Below are positions 17,110 through 26,110 of a DNA stretch of 54,716 bases, in pieces. Source of the stretch: Bacillaceae bacterium (lineage in GTDB: Bacteria > Bacillota > Bacilli > Bacillales_A > Planococcaceae); NCBI GenBank assembly GCA_030149685.1, contig JASLGI010000225.1, positions 1 to 54,716 on the forward strand. The letters run 5' to 3'. The notes beneath the pieces are model-generated. The model saw only the letters and a program-made list of their open reading frames with translations. It did not search any database and was not told where the DNA came from. How positions within the stretch are numbered: position 1 is the first letter of the stretch; each line of letters opens with the position of its first letter. The translations under genes and the position numbers were made by a program.

Positions 17110-17390
17110 CAGAAGAGAAAAAGGTTAAACGAAAAGAGGCTGTTGCTTTAAAATATGATTTAGAACTAGGTGATGCCCCACGTGTAACAGCGAAAGGGCA
17201 AGGGCTAATTGCTGAAAATATTTTAAAAAAGGCAGAAGAAGCAGGAGTGCCGGTTCAAGAAGATCCGACACTCATGGAGCTTCTAGGGCAGCTCGATGTC
17301 AATGAGATGATTCCCGAACGTTTATATGGAGCTGTTGCCGAAGTTTTTGCTTATTTATATCATATGGAAAACTCGCATAAAAACAGATAA
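17106..17390 (+). CDS. ylqH: YlqH: stand-alone FlhB C-terminal-domain homologue
   Basis: The 94 residues align end to end with the cytoplasmic domain of FlhB that follows its NPTH self-cleavage site: EAVALKYDLE here against YAIALKYEDE in the flhB gene of this window, and AVAEVFAYLYHME against AVAEVLAYVYRMK. It has no membrane segments and no NPTH motif, so it resembles the already-cleaved fragment. Helicobacter pylori HP1575 is a known similar stand-alone protein that can substitute for the missing FlhB domain. Its ATG overlaps the ylqG stop. Its frame is intact and it has a homologue at this position in B. subtilis, so I do not read it as a decayed flhB. Confidence 0.9.
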   Translation: MTEEKKVKRKEAVALKYDLELGDAPRVTAKGQGLIAENILKKAEEAGVPVQEDPTLMELLGQLDVNEMIPERLYGAVAEVFAYLYHMENSHKNR

Positions 17391-17416
17391 AAATGATTGT
17401 TTATGCAGTTTTAGAA

Positions 17417-17433
17417 ACAATTCTGAAAATTGT
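17417..17433 (+). promoter_or_regulatory. CodY-box-like palindrome upstream of sucC
   Basis: The 15-mer ACAATTCTGAAAATT (17417-17431) differs from the CodY consensus AATTTTCWGAAAATT at three positions, and the site extends to a palindrome ACAATT-N5-AATTGT (17417-17433). It ends two bases before the sucC -35 box. A second inverted repeat, ATTGTTT (17396-17402) with AAACAAT (17415-17421), overlaps its left half. codY itself lies 7.6 kb downstream. Confidence 0.5.
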
Positions 17434-17435
17434 AG

Positions 17436-17464
17436 TAGACTTTTATCGAACGTTTTAATACAAT
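17436..17464 (+). promoter_or_regulatory. SigA promoter for sucCD
   Basis: TAGACT (17436-17441), 17-base spacer, TACAAT (17459-17464): four of six and five of six matches. Predicted start near 17471, about 42 bases before the sucC ATG. Confidence 0.6.
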
Positions 17465-17512
17465 GAAGGTTGTAATCAATTGTGCGAGATTAATTGAATG
17501 GAGGACAAAATA

Positions 17513-18694
17513 ATGAATATCCATGAATATCAAAGTAAAGAATTATTACGTCAATATGGGATTGAAACACCAAAAGGAATCCCTGTTCAAACAGTAGAAG
17601 ACGCCGTTCAAGCAGCAAAAGATTTAGGGACAGAAGTATCCGTTGTAAAGGCTCAAATTCACGCAGGTGGACGAGGGAAAGCCGGAGGAGTAAAAGTTGC
17701 TCAATCGATCGATGAAGTGAAAGCGTATGCAAACGAGATTTTAGGCAAAGTTTTAGTTACTCCGCAAACAGGACCCGAAGGAAAAGAAGTGAAACAGTTA
17801 CTCATTGAAGAAGGTTTAGACATTGCAAAAGAATACTATCTAAGTGTTATTTTAGATCGTCAAGTAGGTCGTTTAATTTTAATGGGGTCTGAAGAAGGTG
17901 GAACGAGTATTGAAGAAGTAGCAGCCGCAACGCCAGAGAAGATTTTCAAAGAGGAAATTGATCCAGTACTCGGTTTGATGCCTTATCAAGCACGTCGTAT
18001 GGCCTTTAATATGAATATTCCAACACATCTTGTGAATCGAGCAGCGGCATTTATGATGAAAATCTATAATGTCTATGCAGAAAAAGATGCAACGACAGTT
18101 GAAATTAACCCACTCGTTTTAACGGGAGATGAAAAATTCGTTGCGCTAGATGCTAAGTTTAACTTTGATGAAAACGCTTTATATCGACAAAAAGATATTG
18201 TCGCTTTACGAGATTTCGACGAAGAAGATCCAAAAGAAATCGCAGCAGGCGAACACGGATTAAGCTATATTGCACTTGATGGAAATATAGGCTGTATGAT
18301 CAACGGAGCAGGGCTCGCAATGGCGACGATGGATACGATTAGTTACTATGGAGGATCTCCTGCGAACTTTTTAGATGTCGGAGGTAGTGCGACAGCTGAT
18401 AAAGTAACAGAAGCCTTTAAAATTATTTTATCCGATACAAATGTGGAAGGAATTTACGTTAATATTTTCGGAGGAATTATGCAATGTGATGTTATTGCAG
18501 AAGGAATTATTAAAGCAACAAGAGAAATCGATATTCAAGTCCCTCTCGTTGTCCGCTTAGAAGGAACAAACGTGGAGCGCGGAAAACGTTTACTTCAAGA
18601 GTCAGGTTTAGATATCGTACCAGCAACGACGATGGCAGAAGGTGCACAAAAAATCATTGAACTTGTATCAAAGCAATTAGAACTTGTGAAATAA
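17513..18694 (+). CDS. sucC: Succinate-CoA ligase, ADP-forming, beta subunit
   Basis: SucC is the ATP-grasp nucleotide-binding subunit of succinyl-CoA synthetase, which makes ATP (or GTP) from succinyl-CoA in the TCA cycle. The ATG at 17513 is chosen because GGAGG (17500-17504) precedes it and the conserved [12 protein letters not shown] start follows; this gives 393 residues. [27 protein letters not shown] and the succinyl-CoA synthetase signature region [13 protein letters not shown] are intact. sucD follows after 18 bases with its own ribosome site. Confidence 0.98.
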   Translation: MNIHEYQSKELLRQYGIETPKGIPVQTVEDAVQAAKDLGTEVSVVKAQIHAGGRGKAGGVKVAQSIDEVKAYANEILGKVLVTPQTGPEGKEVKQLLIEEGLDIAKEYYLSVILDRQVGRLILMGSEEGGTSIEEVAAATPEKIFKEEIDPVLGLMPYQARRMAFNMNIPTHLVNRAAAFMMKIYNVYAEKDATTVEINPLVLTGDEKFVALDAKFNFDENALYRQKDIVALRDFDEEDPKEIAAGEHGLSYIALDGNIGCMINGAGLAMATMDTISYYGGSPANFLDVGGSATADKVTEAFKIILSDTNVEGIYVNIFGGIMQCDVIAEGIIKATREIDIQVPLVVRLEGTNVERGKRLLQESGLDIVPATTMAEGAQKIIELVSKQLELVK

Positions 18695-18712
18695 TAGGGA
18701 GGACTTAGTGTA

Positions 18713-19615
18713 ATGAGTATTTTTATCAATCAAGATACGAAAGTAATTGTACAAGGTATTACTGGTGGAACAGCACTTTTCCATACACATGAAATGCGTG
18801 ATTATGGAACGAATATCGTTGCAGGAGTAACACCAGGAAAAGGCGGACAAAAGGCAGCAGGTGTGCCTGTTTATAATACGGTGCAAGAAGCAGTCGATGA
18901 AACAGGAGCGACAACTTCCGTAATTTACGTGCCAGCACCATTTGCAGCAGATGCAATCGTTGAAGCGGTTGATGCGGGGATTGAACTCGTTATTTGTATT
19001 ACGGAGCATATTCCAGTACTCGACATGGTAAAAGTAAAGCGTTATATGGAAGGTAAGAATGCTCGTTTGATCGGACCAAATAGTCCAGGAGTTCTTACAG
19101 CAGATGAATGTAAGATTGGTATTATGCCAGGGTATATCCATCGTAAAGGACATGTAGGTGTTGTCTCTCGTTCAGGAACGCTTACGTATGAAGCGACGTA
19201 CCAATTAACACAAGAAGGAATTGGACAAACGACAACAGTCGGTATCGGGGGAGACCCAGTGAATGGTACAAACTTTATCGATGTTTTGAAAGCGTTTAAC
19301 GAAGATCCGGAAACATATGCTGTCGTTATGCTAGGAGAAATTGGAGGTACAGCTGAAGAAGAAGCTGCAGCTTGGGTGAAAGAACATATGACAAAACCTG
19401 TTGTCGGCTTCATCGGTGGTAAAACAGCCCCACCAGGAAAACGTATGGGACACGCTGGAGCGATTATCTCAGGTGGAAAAGGAACAGCAGCGGCAAAAAT
19501 TGAGGCATTAGAAGATGCAGGAATTGCTGTTGCAGAAACACCTTCTGTTATCGGGGAGACTTTAATTCGCGTGTTAAAAGAGCACGGAATTTATGAAAAG
19601 TGTAAAACATTTTAA
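18713..19615 (+). CDS. sucD: Succinate-CoA ligase, ADP-forming, alpha subunit
   Basis: SucD binds CoA and carries the phosphohistidine of succinyl-CoA synthetase. The 300 residues show the N-terminal CoA-binding Rossmann fold with [21 protein letters not shown], and the active-site His247 in [15 protein letters not shown]. The ribosome site AGGGAGGA (18696-18703) is good. Its stop overlaps the outer stem of the downstream terminator, so sucCD is a closed two-gene unit. Confidence 0.98.
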   Translation: MSIFINQDTKVIVQGITGGTALFHTHEMRDYGTNIVAGVTPGKGGQKAAGVPVYNTVQEAVDETGATTSVIYVPAPFAADAIVEAVDAGIELVICITEHIPVLDMVKVKRYMEGKNARLIGPNSPGVLTADECKIGIMPGYIHRKGHVGVVSRSGTLTYEATYQLTQEGIGQTTTVGIGGDPVNGTNFIDVLKAFNEDPETYAVVMLGEIGGTAEEEAAAWVKEHMTKPVVGFIGGKTAPPGKRMGHAGAIISGGKGTAAAKIEALEDAGIAVAETPSVIGETLIRVLKEHGIYEKCKTF

Positions 19616-19678
19616 TAGAAAGTAGCAAAAGTCTCTCGTTAGACGAACGAGAGACGATTGCCTTTCTATTTTATTTTT
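19614..19678 (+). terminator. Intrinsic terminator after sucD
   Basis: An inner perfect stem GTCTCTCGTT (19631-19640) / AACGAGAGAC (19646-19655) is nested inside an outer stem AATAGAAAG (19614-19622) / CTTTCTATT (19662-19670), followed by TTATTTTT. The outer stem includes the sucD stop codon, and the right arm carries the proposed dprA -35 region. Confidence 0.85.
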
Positions 19679-19686
19679 CTTATAAT
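19658..19686 (+). promoter_or_regulatory. SigA promoter for dprA, nested in the sucD terminator
   Basis: TTGCCT (19658-19663), 17-base spacer, perfect TATAAT (19681-19686). The -35 and spacer are the right arm and T tract of the sucD terminator. Confidence 0.6.
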
Positions 19687-19694
19687 ATGCGAAG

Positions 19695-19726
19695 AAACGT
19701 CTGATAGCACATGTGCGCAGGCGTTT
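19695..19726 (+). promoter_or_regulatory. Hairpin at the 5' end of the dprA leader
   Basis: AAACGTCTG (19695-19703) pairs (one G-U) with CAGGCGTTT (19718-19726), and the loop contains the palindrome GCACATGTGC. Only four T bases follow, so it is a poor terminator. It would lie within a few bases of the predicted dprA transcript start. Confidence 0.5.
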
Positions 19727-19753
19727 TGACAATGATGAAAAAGGAGTTTTAAC

Positions 19754-20641
19754 ATGTATACAAATGAAGAGAAATGGTTGATCGCTCTTCACTTCCTTTT
19801 TCCAAAGCCGTATCCTTTTTATAAAAAATTAAAAGAGTTCGCTCGTTCATATGAGCAATTAAAAGACATGTCAACGACAGAGTTCCTTCGTTTCGAGCCA
19901 TATAAAAAAACAAGCGTCAAACGACTCGTTTCCAAGATACGGCAATTAGAGCCAGAGCTAGTAATAGAAAAATTACGAGAAAAAGAAATTTACGCAATTC
20001 CTTATACGAGTAACGATTATCCAAAGTTATTGAAACGAGTGTATGACCCGCCTGCTGTATTGTATGCGAAAGGTCGGATAGAACATTTAAAAAAGAGAAA
20101 ATTAGCGATTGTTGGAGCGAGAAAGGCGACTGATTATACGTGGCGTGCATTGCATCATTTATTCGACCGACCGATTGATGTCGCGATCGTTTCAGGCTTA
20201 GCAGCAGGAGCGGATCGAATGGCACACGAATGCGCAATCAGTCAAGGAATACCGACAATTGGCGTATTAGGGCACGGGTTTGATTATTGTTATCCGAAAA
20301 TAAATGAATCTCTCGCTCATTATATGATGATGCATGAACTTGTTTTATCGGAATACCCCCCATCTTATGGACCGAAGAGATGGATGTTTCCGATGAGAAA
20401 TCGTATTATTAGTGGATTGAGTGAAGCGATTATCGTTAGCGAAGCAAGAGTAAAGAGCGGAACGATGAGTACTGTCGATTATGGATTAAACCATGGACGT
20501 ACCATTTTTGCAGTTCCAGGTCCGATCGATTCAATTTTATCTGAAGGGCCTCATCGGTTAATTGAGGAAGGGGCAATCCCTTTACATTCAGCACTTCAAA
20601 TTCATTCATTTTTACATGAAAATAAAGAATACTTTTCATGA
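19754..20641 (+). CDS. dprA: DNA processing protein DprA (Smf)
   Basis: DprA loads RecA on incoming single-stranded DNA during natural transformation. The 295 residues contain an N-terminal helical SAM-like region (1-75), then the extended Rossmann fold: IVGARKATDYTW, SGLAAGADRMAHECAI, GVLGHGFDYCYP, and LSEYPP followed by FPMRNRIISGLS. Length agrees with B. subtilis (297). AAAAGGAG lies at 19738-19745. Presence of an intact dprA is compatible with competence, but other competence genes would be needed to claim it. Confidence 0.96.
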   Translation: MYTNEEKWLIALHFLFPKPYPFYKKLKEFARSYEQLKDMSTTEFLRFEPYKKTSVKRLVSKIRQLEPELVIEKLREKEIYAIPYTSNDYPKLLKRVYDPPAVLYAKGRIEHLKKRKLAIVGARKATDYTWRALHHLFDRPIDVAIVSGLAAGADRMAHECAISQGIPTIGVLGHGFDYCYPKINESLAHYMMMHELVLSEYPPSYGPKRWMFPMRNRIISGLSEAIIVSEARVKSGTMSTVDYGLNHGRTIFAVPGPIDSILSEGPHRLIEEGAIPLHSALQIHSFLHENKEYFS

Positions 20642-20656
20642 AAAACAGTGTAAAGG

Positions 20657-20685
20657 TTGATTTTACCGATAAACTGTTATACATT
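20657..20685 (+). promoter_or_regulatory. Candidate promoter for topA
   Basis: TTGATT (20657-20662), 17-base spacer, TACATT (20680-20685), each four of six. It overlaps a weak hairpin (AACAGT 20644-20649 with ACTGTT 20673-20678) at the end of dprA. Just before topA, CCTC (20745-20748) can pair with the GAGG of the GAGGAGG ribosome site (20756-20762), a short 4-bp stem that might slightly restrain translation. Confidence 0.4.
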
Positions 20686-20773
20686 TTGCAAAGATAGATA
20701 AAGATGAAATGGAAATTGAGCCCTTTTCAAAAAGTGAAGAGGACCCTCTAATTTTGAGGAGGAACAAATAGGA

Positions 20774-22858
20774 ATGGCGAAAAATTTAGTAATTGTTGAA
20801 TCGCCTGCAAAAGCGAAGACGATTCAAAAATATTTAGGAAGAAGTTATAAAGTAATGGCCTCACTCGGACATTTGCGTGATTTACCACGTAGTCAAATGG
20901 GTGTGAATGTAGAAGAAAACTACGAGCCGAAATATATTACGATTCGCGGAAAAGGGCCGATCTTGCAAGAGTTAAAAAAAGAAGCAAAAAAAGCTGATCG
21001 TATTTATTTAGCAGCTGACCCTGACCGCGAAGGAGAAGCAATTGCTTGGCATTTAGCTCAGCAACTCGGAGTTGATATTGAATCAGACTGTCGTGTTGTA
21101 TTTAACGAAATTACAAAAGATGCTGTGAAAGAATCATTTAAACATCCCCGTCCCATCGATATGGATTTAGTAGATGCACAACAAGCGCGCCGTATATTGG
21201 ATCGCCTCGTTGGATATAATATTAGTCCGATTTTATGGAAGAAAGTCAAAAAAGGGCTTTCAGCGGGACGTGTTCAATCTGTTGCGCTTCGTTTGATCAT
21301 TGATCGAGAAAACGAAATTAAAGCATTTACACCTGAAGAATATTGGAGCATTACATCAAATTTTGAAAAAGCGGATGTTCCTTTTGAAGCGATGTATTAC
21401 GGTGATTTAAAAGAGAAAAAAGAGTTACCGAATGAAGCTGTCGTTCAAGAGATTCTTCAATCGATTCAAGATGAGCCGTACACGGTCGAAAAAGTCGTTC
21501 GCCGTGAACGAAAACGAAATGCAGCAGCACCTTTTACTACATCTTCTTTACAACAAGAAGCGGCACGACGTTTGAATTTCCGTGCACGAAAAACGATGAT
21601 GCTCGCTCAACAATTGTACGAAGGTATTGCACTTGATAAAAAAGAAGGCACTGTCGGTTTAATTACGTACATGCGTACAGACTCGACACGTATTTCAGAT
21701 AGTGCGAAAGAAGAAGCAGTAGAGTATATTGAAACGATGTTTGGAAAAGAGTTTGTCGGTACGACACCGAAGAAGAAAGAAAAAGAGAAAAATGCACAAG
21801 ATGCGCACGAAGCGGTACGTCCTACTTCAGCGATGCGCCAACCATCAAGTATGAAGCAATATTTAACACCGGATCAATTTAAGTTGTACCAACTTATTTG
21901 GAATCGATTTATCGCAAGTCAAATGGCACCTGCTATTTTAGATACGGTAACAGCGGATCTAGCGAACAACGGCCATCGTTTCCGAGCAACAGGTTCACAA
22001 GTTAAATTTGAAGGGTTTTTAAAAGTATACAATGTATTAGAAGCAAAAGATGCTTCTGATAAAAATAAAATGCTTCCACCATTAGAAGAAGGCGAAACAT
22101 TTGAAGCGTTAGAAGTGACACCGAAGCAACACTTTACACAACCACCACCACGTTATTCAGAAGCTCGTCTTGTCAAAGCATTAGAAGAGCTCGGTATCGG
22201 TCGACCGTCAACTTATGCACCGACACTCGATACGATTCAAAAGCGTGGTTATGTATCATTAGATAATCGTCGGTTTATTCCGACAGAACTCGGTACAATC
22301 GTTCATGAAGCAGTTCATGAGTATTTCCCAGATATTATTGATATCGAATTTACAGCTGGTATGGAGAATGATTTAGACCGTATTGAAGAAGGAACGGTTG
22401 AATGGGTATCGGTAATTGATGACTTTTATCAGGATTTCGAAAAGCATGTGGAAAAAGCAGATGCAGAAATGGAAAAGATCGAAATTAAAGATGAACCAGT
22501 TGGTGAAGATTGTGAGAAGTGTGGCTCTCCAATGGTTTATAAAATGGGGCGCTATGGTCGCTTTATGGCGTGCTCAAACTTCCCGGACTGTCGAAACACG
22601 AAAGCTATCGTGAAACAAGTTGGTGTGAAATGTCCGAAATGTAAAGAAGGAGAAGTCGTTGAACGTCGAAGTAAACGACGTCGTATTTTCTACGGGTGTG
22701 ATCAATACCCTACTTGTGATTACGTTTCATGGGATAAACCAATTCCACGCAAATGTCCGAAGTGTGAAGATACACTCGTTGAACGAAAGACAAAAAAGAA
22801 AGTGACTGTGAAATGTCCATCGTGTGATTTCCAAGAAGAAACACCAATCGATGAATGA
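20774..22858 (+). CDS. topA: DNA topoisomerase I
   Basis: TopA relaxes negative supercoils by single-strand passage. The 694 residues show the TOPRIM domain ([13 protein letters not shown] near the start, [14 protein letters not shown]), the catalytic Tyr299 in [12 protein letters not shown], and three C-terminal zinc-ribbon repeats (about 576-690) each with paired CxxC cysteines, starting CEKCGSPM. Length is equal to B. subtilis TopA (691). In B. subtilis trmFO and codV (xerC) follow; here a terminator follows. Confidence 0.98.
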   Translation: MAKNLVIVESPAKAKTIQKYLGRSYKVMASLGHLRDLPRSQMGVNVEENYEPKYITIRGKGPILQELKKEAKKADRIYLAADPDREGEAIAWHLAQQLGVDIESDCRVVFNEITKDAVKESFKHPRPIDMDLVDAQQARRILDRLVGYNISPILWKKVKKGLSAGRVQSVALRLIIDRENEIKAFTPEEYWSITSNFEKADVPFEAMYYGDLKEKKELPNEAVVQEILQSIQDEPYTVEKVVRRERKRNAAAPFTTSSLQQEAARRLNFRARKTMMLAQQLYEGIALDKKEGTVGLITYMRTDSTRISDSAKEEAVEYIETMFGKEFVGTTPKKKEKEKNAQDAHEAVRPTSAMRQPSSMKQYLTPDQFKLYQLIWNRFIASQMAPAILDTVTADLANNGHRFRATGSQVKFEGFLKVYNVLEAKDASDKNKMLPPLEEGETFEALEVTPKQHFTQPPPRYSEARLVKALEELGIGRPSTYAPTLDTIQKRGYVSLDNRRFIPTELGTIVHEAVHEYFPDIIDIEFTAGMENDLDRIEEGTVEWVSVIDDFYQDFEKHVEKADAEMEKIEIKDEPVGEDCEKCGSPMVYKMGRYGRFMACSNFPDCRNTKAIVKQVGVKCPKCKEGEVVERRSKRRRIFYGCDQYPTCDYVSWDKPIPRKCPKCEDTLVERKTKKKVTVKCPSCDFQEETPIDE

Positions 22859-22889
22859 AAAGATGTTAAAAATGCGTGAAGCGTGTTAT

Positions 22890-22932
22890 AATAAGGCTGT
22901 TTGTCACTCAAGTGCAAGCAGTCTTATTTTCT
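22890..22932 (+). terminator. Intrinsic terminator after topA
   Basis: AATAAGGCTGTTTG (22890-22903) pairs with CAAGCAGTCTTATT (22915-22928), 14 bp with two G-U pairs, and TTTCTTT follows. The loop has a small CACT/AGTG pairing. Confidence 0.8.
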
Positions 22933-23003
22933 TTCGTTCGTTTTTCTAGTAAAATGAATGATTGTGACTAGATGAATAGAAAAATGTTAGTATATATAGT
23001 AAG

Positions 23004-23040
23004 GACGCGGCGAAGAAGGAAGCAATAGATCGCTCGCGTC
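23004..23040 (+). promoter_or_regulatory. Hairpin in the leader of hslV
   Basis: GACGCG (23004-23009) pairs with CGCGTC (23035-23040), with further CGA/TCG pairing inside. It lies about 45 bases before the hslV ATG in the topA-hslV gap. An AT-rich TATATA (22991-22996) just upstream could be a -10 box, but no good -35 was found. Confidence 0.4.
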
Positions 23041-23084
23041 GTTCTTATGTCAATTTTCGAGAGTAAATGTGAGGAGGAACGAAC

Positions 23085-23627
23085 ATGGAATTTCATGCAA
23101 CGACGATATTTGCAGTTTTACATGAAGGCCAAGCAGCAATGTCAGGAGACGGTCAAGTAACGATGGGTGAATCAGTTATTATGAAAAATACTGCCCGAAA
23201 AGTACGTCGTCTTTACGATGGGAAAGTGTTAGCAGGGTTTGCAGGTTCAGTTGCAGATGCTTTCACTTTATTTGAACGTTTCGAAGAAAAACTAGCACAA
23301 TATAACGGTCATTTAGAACGAGCAGCAGTAGAGCTTGCAAAAGATTGGCGAGGCGATCGCGCTTTACGTAAGTTAGAAGCTCTGCTCATAGTGATGAATA
23401 AAGAACAAATTTTACTCGTTTCAGGAACTGGTGAAGTTATTGCACCGGATGATGGGGTTTTAGCAATCGGTTCTGGTGGAAACTATGCTTTAGCTGCTGG
23501 TCGAGCGTTAAAGAGATATAGTAGTCATTTAACGGCACGAGAAATTGCTCAAGGAGCGTTAGAAACAGCAGCAGAAATTTGTGTTTATACGAATGATCAC
23601 ATCATTGTGGAGGTGTTAGACGAATGA
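23085..23627 (+). CDS. hslV: ATP-dependent protease peptidase subunit HslV (ClpQ)
   Basis: HslV is the proteasome-like peptidase ring that works with the HslU unfoldase. The 180 residues show TTIFAV near the N-terminus, [25 protein letters not shown] and [13 protein letters not shown]. The protein begins Met-Glu-Phe-His-Ala-Thr-Thr, so the canonical catalytic Thr is preceded by four residues after the initiator Met. B. subtilis ClpQ begins MSSFHATT and a serine there was proposed as nucleophile; that serine is absent here. GGAGGAACG precedes the ATG. Its stop overlaps hslU by four bases. Confidence 0.96.
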   Translation: MEFHATTIFAVLHEGQAAMSGDGQVTMGESVIMKNTARKVRRLYDGKVLAGFAGSVADAFTLFERFEEKLAQYNGHLERAAVELAKDWRGDRALRKLEALLIVMNKEQILLVSGTGEVIAPDDGVLAIGSGGNYALAAGRALKRYSSHLTAREIAQGALETAAEICVYTNDHIIVEVLDE

Positions 23628-25024
23628 GAAAAAAAGAAGCAATGACACCGAGAGAGCTGCTCGCCTATTTAGATCGTTATATCGTCGGTCAACATGAGGC
23701 AAAGAAGGCGATCGCTGTTGCGATGCGTAATCGTTATCGTCGAAGTTTACTCTCTGAAGAAGCACGTCGTGAAATCGCACCGAAAAATATTATGATGATC
23801 GGACCGACAGGCGTTGGGAAAACAGAAATTGCCCGCAGAATGGCTCAATTTATTCAAGCGCCTTTTATTAAAGTCGAAGCGACAAAGTTTACAGAGGTTG
23901 GTTATGTCGGACGAGACGTAGAATCAATGATTCGAGATCTCGTTGAAGTCGGAGTACGAATGATTCGTGAAGAAAAACGTGAGGAAGTGGCAGAAGAGGC
24001 CAAGAAAGCAGCGGAAACACGTTTAATAGAATTGCTCGTACCTGCACCGAAAAAGCAGTCAACAGTGCAAAATCCTTTTGAGATGTTATTCGGTCAGCAA
24101 GAGAAAAAAGAATCACCAACAAGTGAAGCGGAAATGCGTCAGCTTGAAAGAAAAAGAGCAGAAATTGGCGCGATGTTACGTATTGGTAAGTTAGAAGAAG
24201 AAGTTGTCGAAGTACCTGTTGAGGCGAGCCAATCGAATATTTTAGGAATGCTTCCTATGGGAGATCAAATGATTGGCTCTCAAATGCAAGATGCTTTATC
24301 TTCTTTACTTCCAACAAAAATGGAACAAAAGCGAATGAAAGTAAAAGATGCTCGTCATGTGTTAGAAGGGCAAGAAGCCGATCGTTTGCTAGATGATGCA
24401 GAAATTGCACGGTTAGCGATTGAACGCACGGAACAAGAAGGAATTATTTTCTTAGATGAAATTGATAAAATTGCAACACGTAATCAGCAAGGTGGTAGTC
24501 AGGACGTATCGCGTGAAGGGGTCCAACGAGACATTTTGCCGATCGTTGAAGGTTCGACAGTAGCTACAAAATATGGAAATGTGAAGACGGACTTTATTTT
24601 ATTTATCGCAGCGGGTGCGTTTCATATGTCCAAACCTTCTGATATTATTCCTGAATTGCAAGGACGTTTTCCTATTCGTGTAGAACTTGAAAAATTAACG
24701 AAAGAAGATTTTGTTCGTATTTTGACCGAACCAGACTTCTCTTTGCTACGTCAGTATAAGTACTTGCTAGAAACAGAAGAGATTGAACTTACCTTTTCAG
24801 AGGAAGCAATCGAACGTCTAGCAGAAATTGCTTATGAAGTGAATCGGGATACAGAAAATATCGGTGCTCGTCGTTTGCATACAATTTTAGAAAAATTATT
24901 GGAAGATATTTCGTTTGAAGCGCCTGATATTGCGCCTGCTCGAATTGAGATCACTCCAACAATCGTCGATGACAAACTTCAAGGAATTGTTAAAGATGAA
25001 GACTTATCATCGTTTATCTTGTAA
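23624..25024 (+). CDS. hslU: ATP-dependent protease ATPase subunit HslU (ClpY)
   Basis: HslU is the AAA+ unfoldase that feeds substrates to HslV. The 466 residues have Walker [10 protein letters not shown] (60-68), an inserted I domain (about 110-250) rich in charged residues and Met/Gln, Walker B IIFLDEID (about 272-279), the sensor region [12 protein letters not shown] and a C-terminal tail LSSFIL that inserts into HslV. Length is as in B. subtilis ClpY. The overlap with hslV indicates coupled synthesis of the two subunits. Confidence 0.98.
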   Translation: MRKKEAMTPRELLAYLDRYIVGQHEAKKAIAVAMRNRYRRSLLSEEARREIAPKNIMMIGPTGVGKTEIARRMAQFIQAPFIKVEATKFTEVGYVGRDVESMIRDLVEVGVRMIREEKREEVAEEAKKAAETRLIELLVPAPKKQSTVQNPFEMLFGQQEKKESPTSEAEMRQLERKRAEIGAMLRIGKLEEEVVEVPVEASQSNILGMLPMGDQMIGSQMQDALSSLLPTKMEQKRMKVKDARHVLEGQEADRLLDDAEIARLAIERTEQEGIIFLDEIDKIATRNQQGGSQDVSREGVQRDILPIVEGSTVATKYGNVKTDFILFIAAGAFHMSKPSDIIPELQGRFPIRVELEKLTKEDFVRILTEPDFSLLRQYKYLLETEEIELTFSEEAIERLAEIAYEVNRDTENIGARRLHTILEKLLEDISFEAPDIAPARIEITPTIVDDKLQGIVKDEDLSSFIL

Positions 25025-25073
25025 GAATATTCATACATTTATATAGTAGGTACACTCTAGGAGGAATTTATTT

Positions 25074-25850
25074 ATGTCTTTATTAATGAAAACGCGTCAA
25101 ATTAATGCGATGCTACAAAGCAATGCGGGAAAACCTGTTAACTTTAAAGAAATGGCAACGGAGTTAAGTGATGTTGTTCGTTCAAATGTTTATATTGTCG
25201 GGCGCGATGGAAAATTACTCGGATTCGCTATTCATCAACAAATTGAAAATGAACGTCTGAAAAAAATGTTTGAAGAGCGTCAATTCCCAGAAGAATATAC
25301 GCGCCGACTGTTTGAAATACCAGAGACGTCACCAAATATTGGTGTCGATAGTCAATATACAGCGTTCCCAGTAGAAAATAAGGATTTATTTGCAGAAGGA
25401 TTAACGACAATCGTACCAATCATTGGAGGAGGACAACGTTTAGGAACATTAATTTTAGCTCGTGTTGCAGAAGAGTTTAAAGAAGATGATCTCGTCTTAG
25501 CAGAGTACGGTGCTACAGTTGTCGGAATGGAAATTTTACGTGAGAGAGCAGAAGAGATTGAAATTGAAGCTCGTAGTAAAGCGGTCGTTCAAATGGCAAT
25601 TAATTCACTTTCTTATAGTGAGCATGAAGCAATCGAACATATTTTCAATGAGTTAGATGGAACAGAAGGGCTTCTCGTAGCTTCGAAAGTCGCTGATCGT
25701 GTAGGAATCACTCGTTCAGTCATTGTTAACGCACTTCGTAAACTAGAAAGTGCTGGAGTGATTGAATCTCGTTCATTAGGTATGAAAGGAACATATATCA
25801 AAGTACTTAATGAAAAGTTCTTAGAAGAGTTAGATATTCCAAAAGAATAA
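25074..25850 (+). CDS. codY: GTP- and branched-chain-amino-acid-sensing repressor CodY
   Basis: CodY represses stationary-phase, nutrient-acquisition and motility genes when GTP and branched-chain amino acids are high. The 258 residues comprise the N-terminal GAF ligand domain (1-155) and a C-terminal winged helix with [20 protein letters not shown] (about 202-221) and [19 protein letters not shown] lies at 25060-25065. It follows hslU by 49 bases, as in the B. subtilis cod operon, and is closed by a terminator. A possible target site lies upstream of sucC. Confidence 0.98.
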   Translation: MSLLMKTRQINAMLQSNAGKPVNFKEMATELSDVVRSNVYIVGRDGKLLGFAIHQQIENERLKKMFEERQFPEEYTRRLFEIPETSPNIGVDSQYTAFPVENKDLFAEGLTTIVPIIGGGQRLGTLILARVAEEFKEDDLVLAEYGATVVGMEILRERAEEIEIEARSKAVVQMAINSLSYSEHEAIEHIFNELDGTEGLLVASKVADRVGITRSVIVNALRKLESAGVIESRSLGMKGTYIKVLNEKFLEELDIPKE

Positions 25851-25861
25851 GATGAAAGAAG

Positions 25862-25900
25862 ATAGACATTTCGAAGTTTTTGCGAAATGTCTATTTTATA
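25862..25900 (+). terminator. Intrinsic terminator after codY
   Basis: ATAGACATTTCG (25862-25873) pairs perfectly with CGAAATGTCTAT (25883-25894) around a 9-base loop, followed by TTTATATTTT. It isolates codY from the fla/che operon. Confidence 0.9.
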
Positions 25901-26010
25901 TTTTATTTAGGTATAAGGAATTTGTGTCCAAAGTCCTTTGATTATGCAAGAAATTTAATAAAATTAGGAAAAAGAGAAGTTTTGAACTAGGTGAATTCAA
26001 CGTTATTCTA

Positions 26011-26044
26011 TGGACAAGACTCCTATTCATTCGCTACAATGAAT
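26011..26044 (+). promoter_or_regulatory. Main fla/che promoter with overlapping palindrome
   Basis: TGGACA (26011-26016), 18-base spacer, TACAAT (26035-26040): five of six matches in both boxes. A perfect 7-bp inverted repeat ATTCATT (26025-26031) / AATGAAT (26038-26044) brackets and overlaps the -10 box. The transcript would start near 26047, leaving a leader of about 64 bases before flgB. No SigD-type site is obvious in the 260-base codY-flgB gap; the rest of that gap shows nothing clear. Confidence 0.7.
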
Positions 26045-26110
26045 GTATGATGTAATTCCTATGCGGAAAATCAAATAAACGAAAAAGAGTAAAAGGGAAG
26101 GAGATAGGTT

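Noticed and set aside
17106..17390. ylqH as a broken remnant of flhB
   Set aside because: It has an intact frame, overlaps ylqG in a coupled way, is conserved at this place in B. subtilis, and a full flhB is present at 42353.
25895..26110. CodY box or SigD promoter ahead of flgB
   Set aside because: The best CodY-like stretch (near 25950) has about five mismatches, and no TAAA-N15-CCGATA pattern was found.
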